From Paracoccus aurantiacus (GTDB taxonomy: Bacteria; Pseudomonadota; Alphaproteobacteria; Rhodobacterales; Rhodobacteraceae), in NCBI RefSeq assembly GCF_007993065.1, contig NZ_VOPL01000001.1, forward strand, positions 558,001 to 622,000: DNA of 64,000 bases, read 5' to 3'. Position 1 is the first letter of the stretch; each line of letters starts with the position of its first letter. Position numbers and translations under genes: made by a program. Shown here one piece after another: positions 50,702 through 58,286 of this stretch. The notes below the pieces were generated by a model. The model ran no database searches and was not told the DNA's origin. It worked only from the letters and a program-made list of their open reading frames with translations.

Positions 50702-51481
50702 TCACGTGGGCCGCGCCATTTTGGCGTGACGTCTGGCCTTTTCCTCTTCACTCATTCGCTTGTGTTCGCGACCGGCTTCCTGCGTCGCCTCATCACCACC
50801 GATCAGGCTGGTCGTCCCAGCCATCAGCGCATCATAGCCCTGCCGTGCAACCTGAGCCGGATCATTCTTCCAGCTATTGTCGCCGAACCCGGTCGATCCC
50901 ATTCCCGCGCGTGCGTGGAAATCAGTGGCCGTCGCGCCGGGATGCAGGATCGTGATCTGGACACCGGTGCCGACAAGCTCTTCGCGGATGCTGTGCCCAA
51001 ACGAGGTCAGAAAGGCCTTGGATGGACCATATACGCTTTCATAGGGCGTCGGCGTGGTTGCCGACAAGGAACTGACTAGCAGCAGCTTGCCGCCACCGTT
51101 AGCCGCCATTGCGGGAAGGAATACATGCGCCATGCGGACCGGGGAGATGATATTCAGCGCGATCAGCTGCAGGTGACGTTCCAGCGGGATATCAACGAAC
51201 GCTCCACCGATTGCGATGCCCGCGCTGAAGACGGCGATGTCCAATGGGCGGCCGCTGTTCTTGACGGCATCGATGACCGTGTTGGTTCCGTCCTCGGTGG
51301 CGAGATCAGATTGTACGGGTGTTACATCGACGCCAATCTGGCGCAATTCCTCTGCAGCGCCTTTCACCCGGTCGCTCGATCCTGTGATGATCAGGTCATG
51401 GCCGTCCCTGGCCAGAAGCCGGGCGAGTTCGAGACCGATCCCGGCCGATCCGCCGGTGACAAGGGCAAGTGGGTTGGTCAT
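50702..51481 (-). CDS. Short-chain dehydrogenase/reductase
   Basis: A 259-residue classical SDR. The cofactor motif is TGGSAGIG (9-16), the NAG-like motif is FSAGIA, the catalytic Ser is in LLVSSLSA, and the YxxxK site is YGPSKA. AAGGAGA precedes the ATG. The C-terminal ~25 residues are a charged extension (EHKRMSEEEKARRHAKM). The substrate is unknown. It is convergent with the hydrolase unit. Confidence 0.92.
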   Translation of the reverse strand: MTNPLALVTGGSAGIGLELARLLARDGHDLIITGSSDRVKGAAEELRQIGVDVTPVQSDLATEDGTNTVIDAVKNSGRPLDIAVFSAGIAIGGAFVDIPLERHLQLIALNIISPVRMAHVFLPAMAANGGGKLLLVSSLSATTPTPYESVYGPSKAFLTSFGHSIREELVGTGVQITILHPGATATDFHARAGMGSTGFGDNSWKNDPAQVARQGYDALMAGTTSLIGGDEATQEAGREHKRMSEEEKARRHAKMARPT

Positions 51482-51513
51482 CGGAAATCTCCTTCATTGT
51501 CGTGAGTTCAGGC

Positions 51514-51935
51514 TTACTTCGTCATCCGATCGGCGAAGCGTGCCTTCCAGCCGGGATGCCAGCGAGACAGCGCAGGGCGGCTCTGGATCATGTCTTCAGT
51601 CGCGCAACGCATGCGCTTGGCGCCGAGTTGGGGTGTGACTTCATTGTCGGGGCAGATGACGTGGAAATTCTCCTGTAGCAGGCGGGCGATGAAGCAATAG
51701 AGCAGCTGCGCGGCGCTCCACGGTGCACCGGGCTTGGTGCTTGTTGGCTGAACGCCGGCGAAGTTCATCGGTGTCCATGTGTATCCCGGAACCAGCAGAT
51801 GGGCCGAGACGCGGCCACAGGTAGTACTGCGCAGAGCTCATGCTCCAACTGCTCGGTCAGCGCCTTGGGGCCGGCCTTTCTGACCGAATAGGTAGCGGCG
51901 GCGGCACCAGTTGGTAAGTTGATTAAAATCGTACG
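51514..51935 (-). pseudogene. Truncated, frameshifted SDR gene remnant
   Basis: Reading the minus strand from 51935, one frame gives TILINLP, then YSVRKAGPKALTEQLEHEL, which holds an SDR active site (YSVRK). It then goes out of frame near 51838. The next frame continues with GRVSAHLLVPGYTWTPMNF and a C-terminus typical of SDRs (NFHVICPDNEV, SRWHPGW) to a stop at 51514. The N-terminal cofactor-binding half is missing; sequence upstream runs into the divergent LysR gene. So both a 5' truncation and a frameshift are visible. It is likely debris of rearrangement in this region. Confidence 0.8.
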
Positions 51936-51981
51936 CGATGTTCTATTTATGTGAACATTCTTCAAGTCTGGATGCTGTCTC

Positions 51982-52884
51982 ATGGCCCGACGTCTCAGCC
52001 GAACCGATCTGGGCGATCTGAACCTGTTCCGGGTGGTCGCCGAAACCGGCGGCTTCCGAAAGGCGGCGAAAGAGCTGGACATGTCGCCCTCGGCCGTCAG
52101 CCACGCCATGCGCGGGCTGGAAGAACGGCAGGGTGTGCGCCTGTTCAACCGCACCAATCGCAGCGTGACATTGACGCCGGCGGGGCGGGATCTGCTGGCC
52201 GAGATTCAGGCGGGCTTCACCGCCATCGAAACCGGGCTGGAGGCGCTGAACCAGTATCGCGAAAGGCCTGCCGGGCATCTGCGGATCAATATTCTCAGCG
52301 ATGCCGCGCGGCTGATCGTCGGGCCGGTGCTTGCCGATTATGCGCGGACCTATCCGGATGTGCGGTTGGAAATCGTGGTCGATGATCGCATGGTCGATAT
52401 CGTCAGGGACGGTTTCGATGCCGGCATCCGCTATGGCGGCACGGTGCCCGAAGACATGATCGCCATTCCTCTCGGGCCGGAACTTCGCTGGGTCATGGCC
52501 GCATCACCGGACTACCTATCTTCCGCGCCGTCGATGGACACGCCTGACGATCTTCAAAACCACCGTTGCATCACGATGCGCATGGGCAACGGACAGGTCT
52601 ATCACTGGGAGCTTGAGCGCGGCGACGAAACGGTCACCTTCACTTATGACTGGCCGGTGATCGCGAATGATACGGTGACAACGATCGAATTCGCGGAGTC
52701 TGGCGGCGGCATCTGCTACACGCTGGAAGAACGCATTCGCGCACAGTTGACGGATGGGCGTCTTGTCGAAGTGCTGCCGAAATGGTCGTCAATGGGACCC
52801 GCCTTTCATCTCTATTACCCCAGCCGAAGGCAGTTGCCCGAAGCCCTGCGGGCGCTGTTGCGGATTATCCAGAGTGCCAAATGA
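51982..52884 (+). CDS. LysR-family transcriptional regulator
   Basis: A 300-residue LysR regulator. The HTH is at residues ~10-68 (FRVVAETGGFRKAAKEL, MSPSAVSHAMRGLE); the effector domain follows from ~95. It resembles the LysR protein at 46761-47660 in length and in effector-domain pattern (DGFDAGIRYG versus DRFDAGVRLG). It is divergent from the SDR pseudogene, which was probably its former target. The short leader (51905-51980) is AT-rich. Confidence 0.93.
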   Translation: MARRLSRTDLGDLNLFRVVAETGGFRKAAKELDMSPSAVSHAMRGLEERQGVRLFNRTNRSVTLTPAGRDLLAEIQAGFTAIETGLEALNQYRERPAGHLRINILSDAARLIVGPVLADYARTYPDVRLEIVVDDRMVDIVRDGFDAGIRYGGTVPEDMIAIPLGPELRWVMAASPDYLSSAPSMDTPDDLQNHRCITMRMGNGQVYHWELERGDETVTFTYDWPVIANDTVTTIEFAESGGGICYTLEERIRAQLTDGRLVEVLPKWSSMGPAFHLYYPSRRQLPEALRALLRIIQSAK

Positions 52885-53132
52885 GTGGCAGGAAAGACAG
52901 AAAGTAGCGTCCAGCGGTTTCCCGAACTGCATGGCAAACATGCGCGATGCACGAATGAGCAGTTCAGAGCTTTCAGGTCGCACATAGATCAGACCGATTA
53001 ATGTCTGCAGCGGGCCGATCGGCATCCAAACAGTCCCTCTCGCCGTCTCAACAACTCAAGTCGAGCAACTTTGCTGCAAAACCCATATCCACATCAATTG
53101 GACTGGCGCGCGGCAAAAATGGGGGAAGATGG

Positions 53133-53206
53133 TCGGGGCGAGAGGATTCGAACCTCCGGCCTACGGTACCCAAAACCGTCGCGCTACCAGGCTGCGCCAC
53201 GCCCCG
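53133..53206 (-). tRNA. tRNA-Pro (anticodon UGG)
   Basis: A 74-nt cloverleaf without encoded CCA. The acceptor stem is CGGGGCG / CGCCCCG with discriminator A at 53133. The D arm includes GCGCAGCCTGGTAGCGC, the anticodon stem is ACGGT/ACCGT around loop TTTGGGT (anticodon TGG), and the T arm is GGAGGTTCGAATCCTC. All stems pair. The 3' end faces the accessory region to the left, a common integration site for islands. Confidence 0.96.
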
Positions 53207-53246
53207 ACGGGCTGCTTCTAGCGCCAGATCGGCGCGGGCGAAAGCC

Positions 53247-53768
53247 CTATCCGCACGGAATCGCCGCGCGTTTCTGATCCAGTCGCGGATGGGCCATTGC
53301 CATACCGGGCTGAAGACCCATACGGCCCGCGCCACCGCCTGCGACCTCCAGCACCATCAGCCGTTCGGGGGAAGGATCATCCGGCGCAGCGCCGGGAACG
53401 GAAGTCAGATCCAGAGGAACTGCATTCGGATGGATGTGACGGATCACGCCGCGATCGTCCATGAACACCATATCCAGCGGAATCAGCGTGTTCTTCATCC
53501 AGAAAGAAACAGTCTGCGGCGAATCGTAGATAAACAGCATCCCCGATTCGGGCGCGAGACTCCGGCGCGCCATCAACCCCTGCGCACGCTCCGCCGGGTC
53601 GTCGGCGATTTCAACGCGAACCTGCTTGCCGACGGCTGGAAACTGCGCAAGGCCCGCATCGCAGACCGGCGCTGTCGCCCCTGCGTTAGCCGGGGCTGCA
53701 AGGCCCAGCACCATGGCAAGCAGCAGGCTTCCCGACATCATGCCGGGCCGCACTGGTCTGCGGGTCAT
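53247..53768 (-). CDS. DUF192 secreted protein
   Basis: A 173-residue exported protein. The signal peptide runs to about residue 30 (SLLLAMVLGLAAPANA). The DUF192 domain has VEIADDPAERAQGLMARRSL (split: VEIADDPAE, RAQGLMARR), GMLFIYD, FWMKNTLIPLDMVF and a C-terminal VLEVAGGGA. DUF192 function is unknown. Its ATG overlaps the stop of the double cold-shock-domain gene (ATGA), so the two are coupled; the longer frame upstream lies inside that gene. Confidence 0.88.
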   Translation of the reverse strand: MTRRPVRPGMMSGSLLLAMVLGLAAPANAGATAPVCDAGLAQFPAVGKQVRVEIADDPAERAQGLMARRSLAPESGMLFIYDSPQTVSFWMKNTLIPLDMVFMDDRGVIRHIHPNAVPLDLTSVPGAAPDDPSPERLMVLEVAGGGAGRMGLQPGMAMAHPRLDQKRAAIPCG

Positions 53769-54313
53769 TCCTGCGACCCGGAACTGTCGCTGCCGCCGCG
53801 TTCCCAGGGCGCGATCTGCGCCGCCATCAGGCCACGCCGGCCATCGACCACCCGCAGCGCAACCGCCTCGCCAACGCCGAGATCGGCCAGCCCGGAATGG
53901 CGCAGGACTTCGCAATGAAGGAAGACATCGCCGCTTTGTCCGAACAGATTGGCAAAGCCGAAACCCTTTGACTTATCGAACCATTTCACACGCGCAGGTT
54001 GAAATGGCAGTGTCGCCAACACTTCGGGAGGCGTGTCTGCCAGATCGCTGATCGGGGCAACGCCCTCGGTTTCGGGTGGCTCGATCGAGATGATCTTCAC
54101 CGCCTGAAGCCCGCGCGCCGTCGGCTGGACCAGCACATGAATGCGCGCACGGTCAGCAACCGAGCCCTGGCCAAAATTGCGCAGGACATTGGTGTGCAGC
54201 AGGATATCCGGACCGGATTCGTCGCTTATTATGAAGCCGAATCCACGGGCCGGATCGAACCACTTAATCGTTCCGCTGACTTCTAGAACAACACTGTCGT
54301 CTGCTATCGCCAT
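53765..54313 (-). CDS. Double cold-shock-domain protein
   Basis: A 182-residue protein with two cold-shock domains: residues ~10-75 (GTIKWFDPARGFGFI, DILLHTNVL) and ~108-170 (ARVKWFDKSKGFGFA, DVFLHCEVL), joined by an acidic linker. RNP1 is intact in both. Such two-domain Csp proteins are usual in alphaproteobacteria and bind RNA. It is translationally coupled to the DUF192 gene. Its upstream DNA is AT-rich with repeated palindromes. Confidence 0.92.
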   Translation of the reverse strand: MAIADDSVVLEVSGTIKWFDPARGFGFIISDESGPDILLHTNVLRNFGQGSVADRARIHVLVQPTARGLQAVKIISIEPPETEGVAPISDLADTPPEVLATLPFQPARVKWFDKSKGFGFANLFGQSGDVFLHCEVLRHSGLADLGVGEAVALRVVDGRRGLMAAQIAPWERGGSDSSGSQE

Positions 54314-54441
54314 ACTACCGCTTCATTCCGCGCCGGACATTGCCACGACGCATTCGAACACACCTGACCCGACTCATCGCGGGATACTCACATATGTAGC
54401 ACTTTCCGTCCCCATCAAAATACATAACTTGACGTAACGTA

Positions 54442-54476
54442 AAGCATATGCAAGCCCATACATTTCAAGCATATGC
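54442..54476. repeat. Two copies of AAGCATATGC in an AT-rich leader
   Basis: AAGCATATGC occurs at 54442-54451 and 54467-54476, 25 bp apart; the core GCATATGC is itself palindromic. A looser copy (CACATATGTAGC) lies near 54390. The 176-bp gap between pdxH and the cold-shock gene is the most AT-rich in this part. Possible binding sites or promoter of the cold-shock gene. Confidence 0.5.
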
Positions 54477-54489
54477 GATTTTATACAGT

Positions 54490-55134
54490 TTACGGAGACA
54501 ACCGTTCGACGTTCCAGACGGTCGATCCCGGCTGATCCCCGGAACCTGAGCGAACGTGCTTGACCCATTGGAAGCGGTCATGCAAGCGAAACGCGCCGTC
54601 ACTCCAGAACTCAATCTGAACGGGGTCGATGCGAAAGCCACCCCAGAACGGAGGTCGCGGCGGATTGACGCCCCATTTTGCGCCCTGACGCGCCACTTCG
54701 ACCATCAGCGCCGCGCGTGACGCGACCGGCCGGCTCTGCGCGGACGCCCACGCTCCGATGCGGCTTTGCAGCGCGCGACTGGCGAAATAATCGTCGGCTA
54801 TCGGGCCGTCCTCGCGCGTGACGGTGCCGCGCACACGGATCTGGCGGCGAAGCGATTTCCAGTGCATCACGAAGGCAGCCTTGCCGGTCGCGCTGATCTG
54901 GCGGCCCTTGGCGCTGTCATAATTCGTATAGAAGACGAATGCGCCCTGCCCGTCGCCAAAGGATTCGATGTCCTTGAGCAACACCATGCGCGCATCGGGC
55001 ATGCCATCCGCATCAACGGTTGCAAGCGCAATCGCATTGGCGTCGTTGGGTTCGGACGCCTCTGCTTCGGCCAACCAGGCCCTTGCAATCAGGAACGGAT
55101 CTTCGCCTGCAAATATGCCGTCTCGTGCGCTCAT
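54490..55134 (-). CDS. pdxH: Pyridoxine/pyridoxamine 5'-phosphate oxidase
   Basis: A 214-residue FMN enzyme that makes pyridoxal 5'-phosphate. Features are [25 protein letters not shown] (FMN phosphate region), [24 protein letters not shown], and the C-terminal [12 protein letters not shown] with the substrate-binding Arg/His. Length is typical. It is divergent from fabI with 58 bp between starts. Confidence 0.96.
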   Translation of the reverse strand: MSARDGIFAGEDPFLIARAWLAEAEASEPNDANAIALATVDADGMPDARMVLLKDIESFGDGQGAFVFYTNYDSAKGRQISATGKAAFVMHWKSLRRQIRVRGTVTREDGPIADDYFASRALQSRIGAWASAQSRPVASRAALMVEVARQGAKWGVNPPRPPFWGGFRIDPVQIEFWSDGAFRLHDRFQWVKHVRSGSGDQPGSTVWNVERLSP

Positions 55135-55192
55135 GCTTGATGCCTCCTGGGCTTTCGCCTAATCCTGCCAAAAAGGTAAGACGGAGAGGGGC

Positions 55193-56029
55193 ATGTCAAG
55201 CAGCGAACGCAGCGGGCTGATGGATGGCAAGCGCGGCCTCATCATGGGGCTGGCGAATGACAAATCCATTGCCTGGGGGATCGCCAAGGCGCTCGCCGAT
55301 CAGGGCGCGGAAATCGCGCTGTCCTATCAGGGCGATGCGATGAAAAAACGGGCCGAGCCCTTGGCGAAGGAACTGGGCAGCAATCTGCTGTTCGATTGCG
55401 ACGTCTCGAAGGAGGAGTCGGTCGCAGCGATGTTTGCGGCCATCGGCGACGCCTGGGGAAAGATTGACTTCCTCGTCCACGCCATCGGCTATTCCGACAA
55501 GGAACAGCTGCGCGGCCGATATGTCGATACGACACACGAAAACTTCCTGAAAACGATGGATATTTCGGTATATTCCTTCACCCTGGTCGGGCGATACGCC
55601 GCGGCTATGATGCCGGAAGGCGGCAGCATGGTGACGCTGACCTATTACGGCGCTGAACGCGTGATGCCGCATTACAACGTGATGGGCGTCGCCAAGGCCG
55701 CGCTGGAGGCATCGGTGCGGTACATGGCCGAGGATCTGGGCAAGGAAAATATCCGCGTCAACGCGATTTCTGCCGGGCCGATCAAGACACTCGCAGCCTC
55801 GGGGATCGGGGATTTCCGCTATATCCTGAAATGGAACGAGCTGAACTCGCCGCTGCGGCGCAACGTGACGCAGGACGAGGTCGGCAAATCAGCGCTTTAT
55901 CTGCTGTCCGACCTTGGCAGCGGTGTCACCGGAGAGACACATCACGTTGATGCTGGCTATCACCTTGTCGGCATGAAGGCGGTGGATGCGCCGGATATCG
56001 ACGTCGTGTCTGGCCGCAAGGACGCCTGA
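55193..56029 (+). CDS. fabI: Enoyl-ACP reductase (NADH)
   Basis: A 278-residue SDR-type enzyme for the last step of each fatty acid elongation cycle. The cofactor loop is GLANDKSIAWGIAKAL, and the catalytic Tyr and Lys are in YNVMGVAKAAL (Y-x6-K). The C-terminus has TGETHHVDAGYH. GGAGAGGGGC precedes the ATG. FabI is the usual triclosan target. A LysE-type gene overlaps its 3' end. Confidence 0.96.
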   Translation: MSSSERSGLMDGKRGLIMGLANDKSIAWGIAKALADQGAEIALSYQGDAMKKRAEPLAKELGSNLLFDCDVSKEESVAAMFAAIGDAWGKIDFLVHAIGYSDKEQLRGRYVDTTHENFLKTMDISVYSFTLVGRYAAAMMPEGGSMVTLTYYGAERVMPHYNVMGVAKAALEASVRYMAEDLGKENIRVNAISAGPIKTLAASGIGDFRYILKWNELNSPLRRNVTQDEVGKSALYLLSDLGSGVTGETHHVDAGYHLVGMKAVDAPDIDVVSGRKDA

Positions 56030-56639
56030 GCTGGGCGGCGCAGAACCCTATCTGGCGCTGATCGGGCTGATTACGGTGGCACTTCTGTCGCCCGGCCCCG
56101 CGATTGTCGCGGCGATCCAGACCAGCTTTTCGCGCGGACGCGAGGTCGCCCTGCCCTTCGGGCTTGGCCTGGCCTTCGGCGCGTCGCTCTGGTGCCTGTT
56201 CGCCCTTGCCGGGCTTGCGCTGCTCTTCAAGACCTATCCGCCGGTCTATCACGCCGTTAAGCTGTTCGGCGGGATCTATATTCTTTGGGTCGCCTATGGA
56301 ATGTGGCGCGGGGCGGCGCACCCGCTGCCTGAAGCGGCCGAGAAGAAGTTCGGGCGCGGTTTCATCGGCGGAGTTCTGCTTAACCTGTCGAACCCGAAAC
56401 CCGCGCTGTTTTACGCCGCGCTGATCCTCCGGCTGTTTCCCGGCCCGCTGAGCGTGACCGATAATACCTCGATCTACGCGACGGCGCTTGCGACCGAGCT
56501 GTTCTGGTATGCGACCGTCACCATCGCGATGTCGACCGCGACAATGCGGCGACGCTATTTCGGGGCGAAATTCTGGATCGACCGCACCGCTGCGATTGCG
56601 CTATTCGCACTGGGAATCATGCTGATCGTCAAAAGCTGA
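55986..56639 (+). CDS. LysE/RhtB family exporter
   Basis: A membrane protein of up to 217 residues with about six hydrophobic segments. The family start motif is LITVALLSPGPAIVAAIQ, followed by FGLGLAFGASLWC, KLFGGIYILWVAYGMW and NLSNPKPALFYAA. LysE proteins export amino acids or related small molecules. The only ATG before the first helix is at 55986, inside fabI by 44 bp. That start is uncertain, since it has no clear ribosome site and a non-ATG start nearer 56030 is possible. Confidence 0.87.
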   Translation: MRRISTSCLAARTPELGGAEPYLALIGLITVALLSPGPAIVAAIQTSFSRGREVALPFGLGLAFGASLWCLFALAGLALLFKTYPPVYHAVKLFGGIYILWVAYGMWRGAAHPLPEAAEKKFGRGFIGGVLLNLSNPKPALFYAALILRLFPGPLSVTDNTSIYATALATELFWYATVTIAMSTATMRRRYFGAKFWIDRTAAIALFALGIMLIVKS

Positions 56640-56648
56640 GAGGAACGA

Positions 56649-57155
56649 ATGACCGACGCCGACCGCCTGCCGCATGAAAAGGGTTTCCACGTCAGCTGGG
56701 ACCAGCTTCACCGTGACGCCCGCGCACTCGCCTGGCGCCTTGACGGGCGCGAATGGCGCGCCATCGTCGCCGTCACGCGGGGTGGCATGGTCCCGGCCAT
56801 GATTGTCGCGCGCGAGCTGGACATCCGCACAATCGACACGATCTCAGTCAAATCCTACAAGGGTGTCGGCGCGGAGGCGGGCCAGAACGATCTTCAGATC
56901 CTGAAGCAGCCCGACACGGAGCTGATGCGCGATGGTGACGGTATCCTCGTCGTTGACGATCTGGTCGATTCCGGGCGCACGCTGGAGTTGATCCGCGCCA
57001 TGTATCCCAAGGCGCATTTCGCCACGGTTTATGCGAAACCAAAGGGTAAGCCGATGGTGCAGGACTATGTTACCGAAGTCAGTCAGGATACCTGGATATT
57101 CTTCCCATGGGACATGGCGCTGCAATATGTGCGACCCTATCGCGGCGATGACTGA
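56649..57155 (+). CDS. gpt: Xanthine-guanine phosphoribosyltransferase
   Basis: A 168-residue purine salvage enzyme. The PRPP-binding motif is [15 protein letters not shown] (residues ~100-114); earlier [12 protein letters not shown] and SVKSYKG match Gpt. C-terminal [16 protein letters not shown] is typical. GAGAGGAACGA precedes the ATG, 9 bp after the LysE gene, so the two are likely co-transcribed. Confidence 0.94.
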   Translation: MTDADRLPHEKGFHVSWDQLHRDARALAWRLDGREWRAIVAVTRGGMVPAMIVARELDIRTIDTISVKSYKGVGAEAGQNDLQILKQPDTELMRDGDGILVVDDLVDSGRTLELIRAMYPKAHFATVYAKPKGKPMVQDYVTEVSQDTWIFFPWDMALQYVRPYRGDD

Positions 57156-57156
57156 T

Positions 57157-57283
57157 CCTGTAATCATCTGATTACAGGACATATTCCGGAGAGTTGCTGA
57201 AAAAGCAGGCTACACGGTCGAAAATTTTGGCCCGCAACTGACATCAATCAAGGGAACCCGAACGACCAGTTCGGGATTGATTG
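57157..57283. promoter_or_regulatory. Inverted repeats between gpt and the PRC-barrel gene
   Basis: Two separate structures. First, a perfect 10-bp dyad CCTGTAATCA-TC-TGATTACAGG (57157-57178) just after the gpt stop. Second, nested arms at 57245-57283: outer CAATCAA/TTGATTG and inner CCCGAAC/GTTCGGG with a GACCA loop. Neither is followed by a T-run. They may be a terminator plus a leader element of the downstream gene. Confidence 0.5.
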
Positions 57284-57335
57284 CCCGATACGGATGCAAA
57301 TGCGTCATCCGTGACATGATTGAGGAGATGATCAT

Positions 57336-58202
57336 ATGCGTAAGATCTTGCTGACCACCGCCCTCGTGCTGCCGCTTTCGGGTTTCGCCTATGCGCAAAC
57401 CGCTGAAGCTCCGGCGGAAAACGCGGCCGATCAGGCAGCGCAGGCGGCCGAGAACTCTGCCGACGCGGCCAATGATGCTGCAACCGACGCTGCAGATGCT
57501 GCCGCGACCGCTGCAGACGACGCGGCCGAAGCTGCTTCTGACGCTGCGGACGCCACCGGCGATGCGGCTGCGGATGCGGCGGACGCCACCGCCGACGCTG
57601 CAAACGATGCCGCAGAAAGCGCTGACGCCGCTGCAGATGCCAGCGCGGATGCCGCTGCTGATGCAGGCGACGCTGCGATGGAAGGCGAAGCGGCTGCTGA
57701 TGCCGATGCTGCCGAAGCAGCAGCACTCGAAGCAGAAATGGCCAGCAGCGACAAGATTGTTCGCGAGCAGGCCGGCAACGAGCTGCGTGTCGATTGGATC
57801 ACCGGCGCGAATGTGACCTCGCCCGATGGCACCGCTGTCGGTCAGGTCCGCGACCTGATCGTCGATACCGACAATGGCCAGCTGATCGCTGCGATCATCG
57901 GTGTTGGCGGTTTCCTCGGCATCGGTGAAAAGCAGATCGCCGTTCCGCTGGACCAGCTCAGCATCAACTATGATGCAGAAGAAATCACGACCGAGCTGAC
58001 CGTGGACGAGGCGAAAGCCGCCCCGGAATATGTCTTCCGCGAGCGTGCTGCTGCCCCGGCGCCGGCCCCTGCTGATCCGGCGGCACCTGCTGCTGACCCG
58101 GCTGCTGCGCCTGCCGATCCGGCCATGGCACCTGCCGATCCGGCTGCCCCGGCTGACCCGGCTGCACCTGCCGATCCGGCAGCGCCCGCACCGGCAAACT
58201 GA
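57336..58202 (+). CDS. Exported Ala-rich PRC-barrel domain protein
   Basis: A 288-residue protein. The signal peptide covers residues 1-21 (ending FAYAQ). Residues ~25-135 are a low-complexity Ala/Asp-rich segment (repeating DAADAA patterns) likely to be a long helix. A PRC-barrel domain follows (~150-225: GQVRDLIVDTDNGQLIAAII split as GQVRDLIVD and GQLIAAIIG, then IAVPLDQL). The C-terminus repeats ADPAAP units at protein and DNA level. GAGGAG precedes the ATG. PRC-barrel proteins of this kind are envelope or stress-associated; the exact role is unknown. Confidence 0.85.
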   Translation: MRKILLTTALVLPLSGFAYAQTAEAPAENAADQAAQAAENSADAANDAATDAADAAATAADDAAEAASDAADATGDAAADAADATADAANDAAESADAAADASADAAADAGDAAMEGEAAADADAAEAAALEAEMASSDKIVREQAGNELRVDWITGANVTSPDGTAVGQVRDLIVDTDNGQLIAAIIGVGGFLGIGEKQIAVPLDQLSINYDAEEITTELTVDEAKAAPEYVFRERAAAPAPAPADPAAPAADPAAAPADPAMAPADPAAPADPAAPADPAAPAPAN

Positions 58203-58223
58203 TAGGGTGCACGACCTTCACGG

Positions 58224-58251
58224 AAAGGGCGGCTTTCGAGCCGCCCTTTTT
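58224..58251. terminator. Intrinsic terminator with UUCG loop
   Basis: Perfect 11-12-bp arms AAAGGGCGGCT / AGCCGCCCTTT with a TTCG tetraloop and T-run on the plus strand. It lies after the PRC-barrel gene; the A-run allows action on the converging trpE transcript too. Confidence 0.93.
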
Positions 58252-58286
58252 CTTGGTCGAATGTCGATCAAAGCCTCGTGCTGCTG

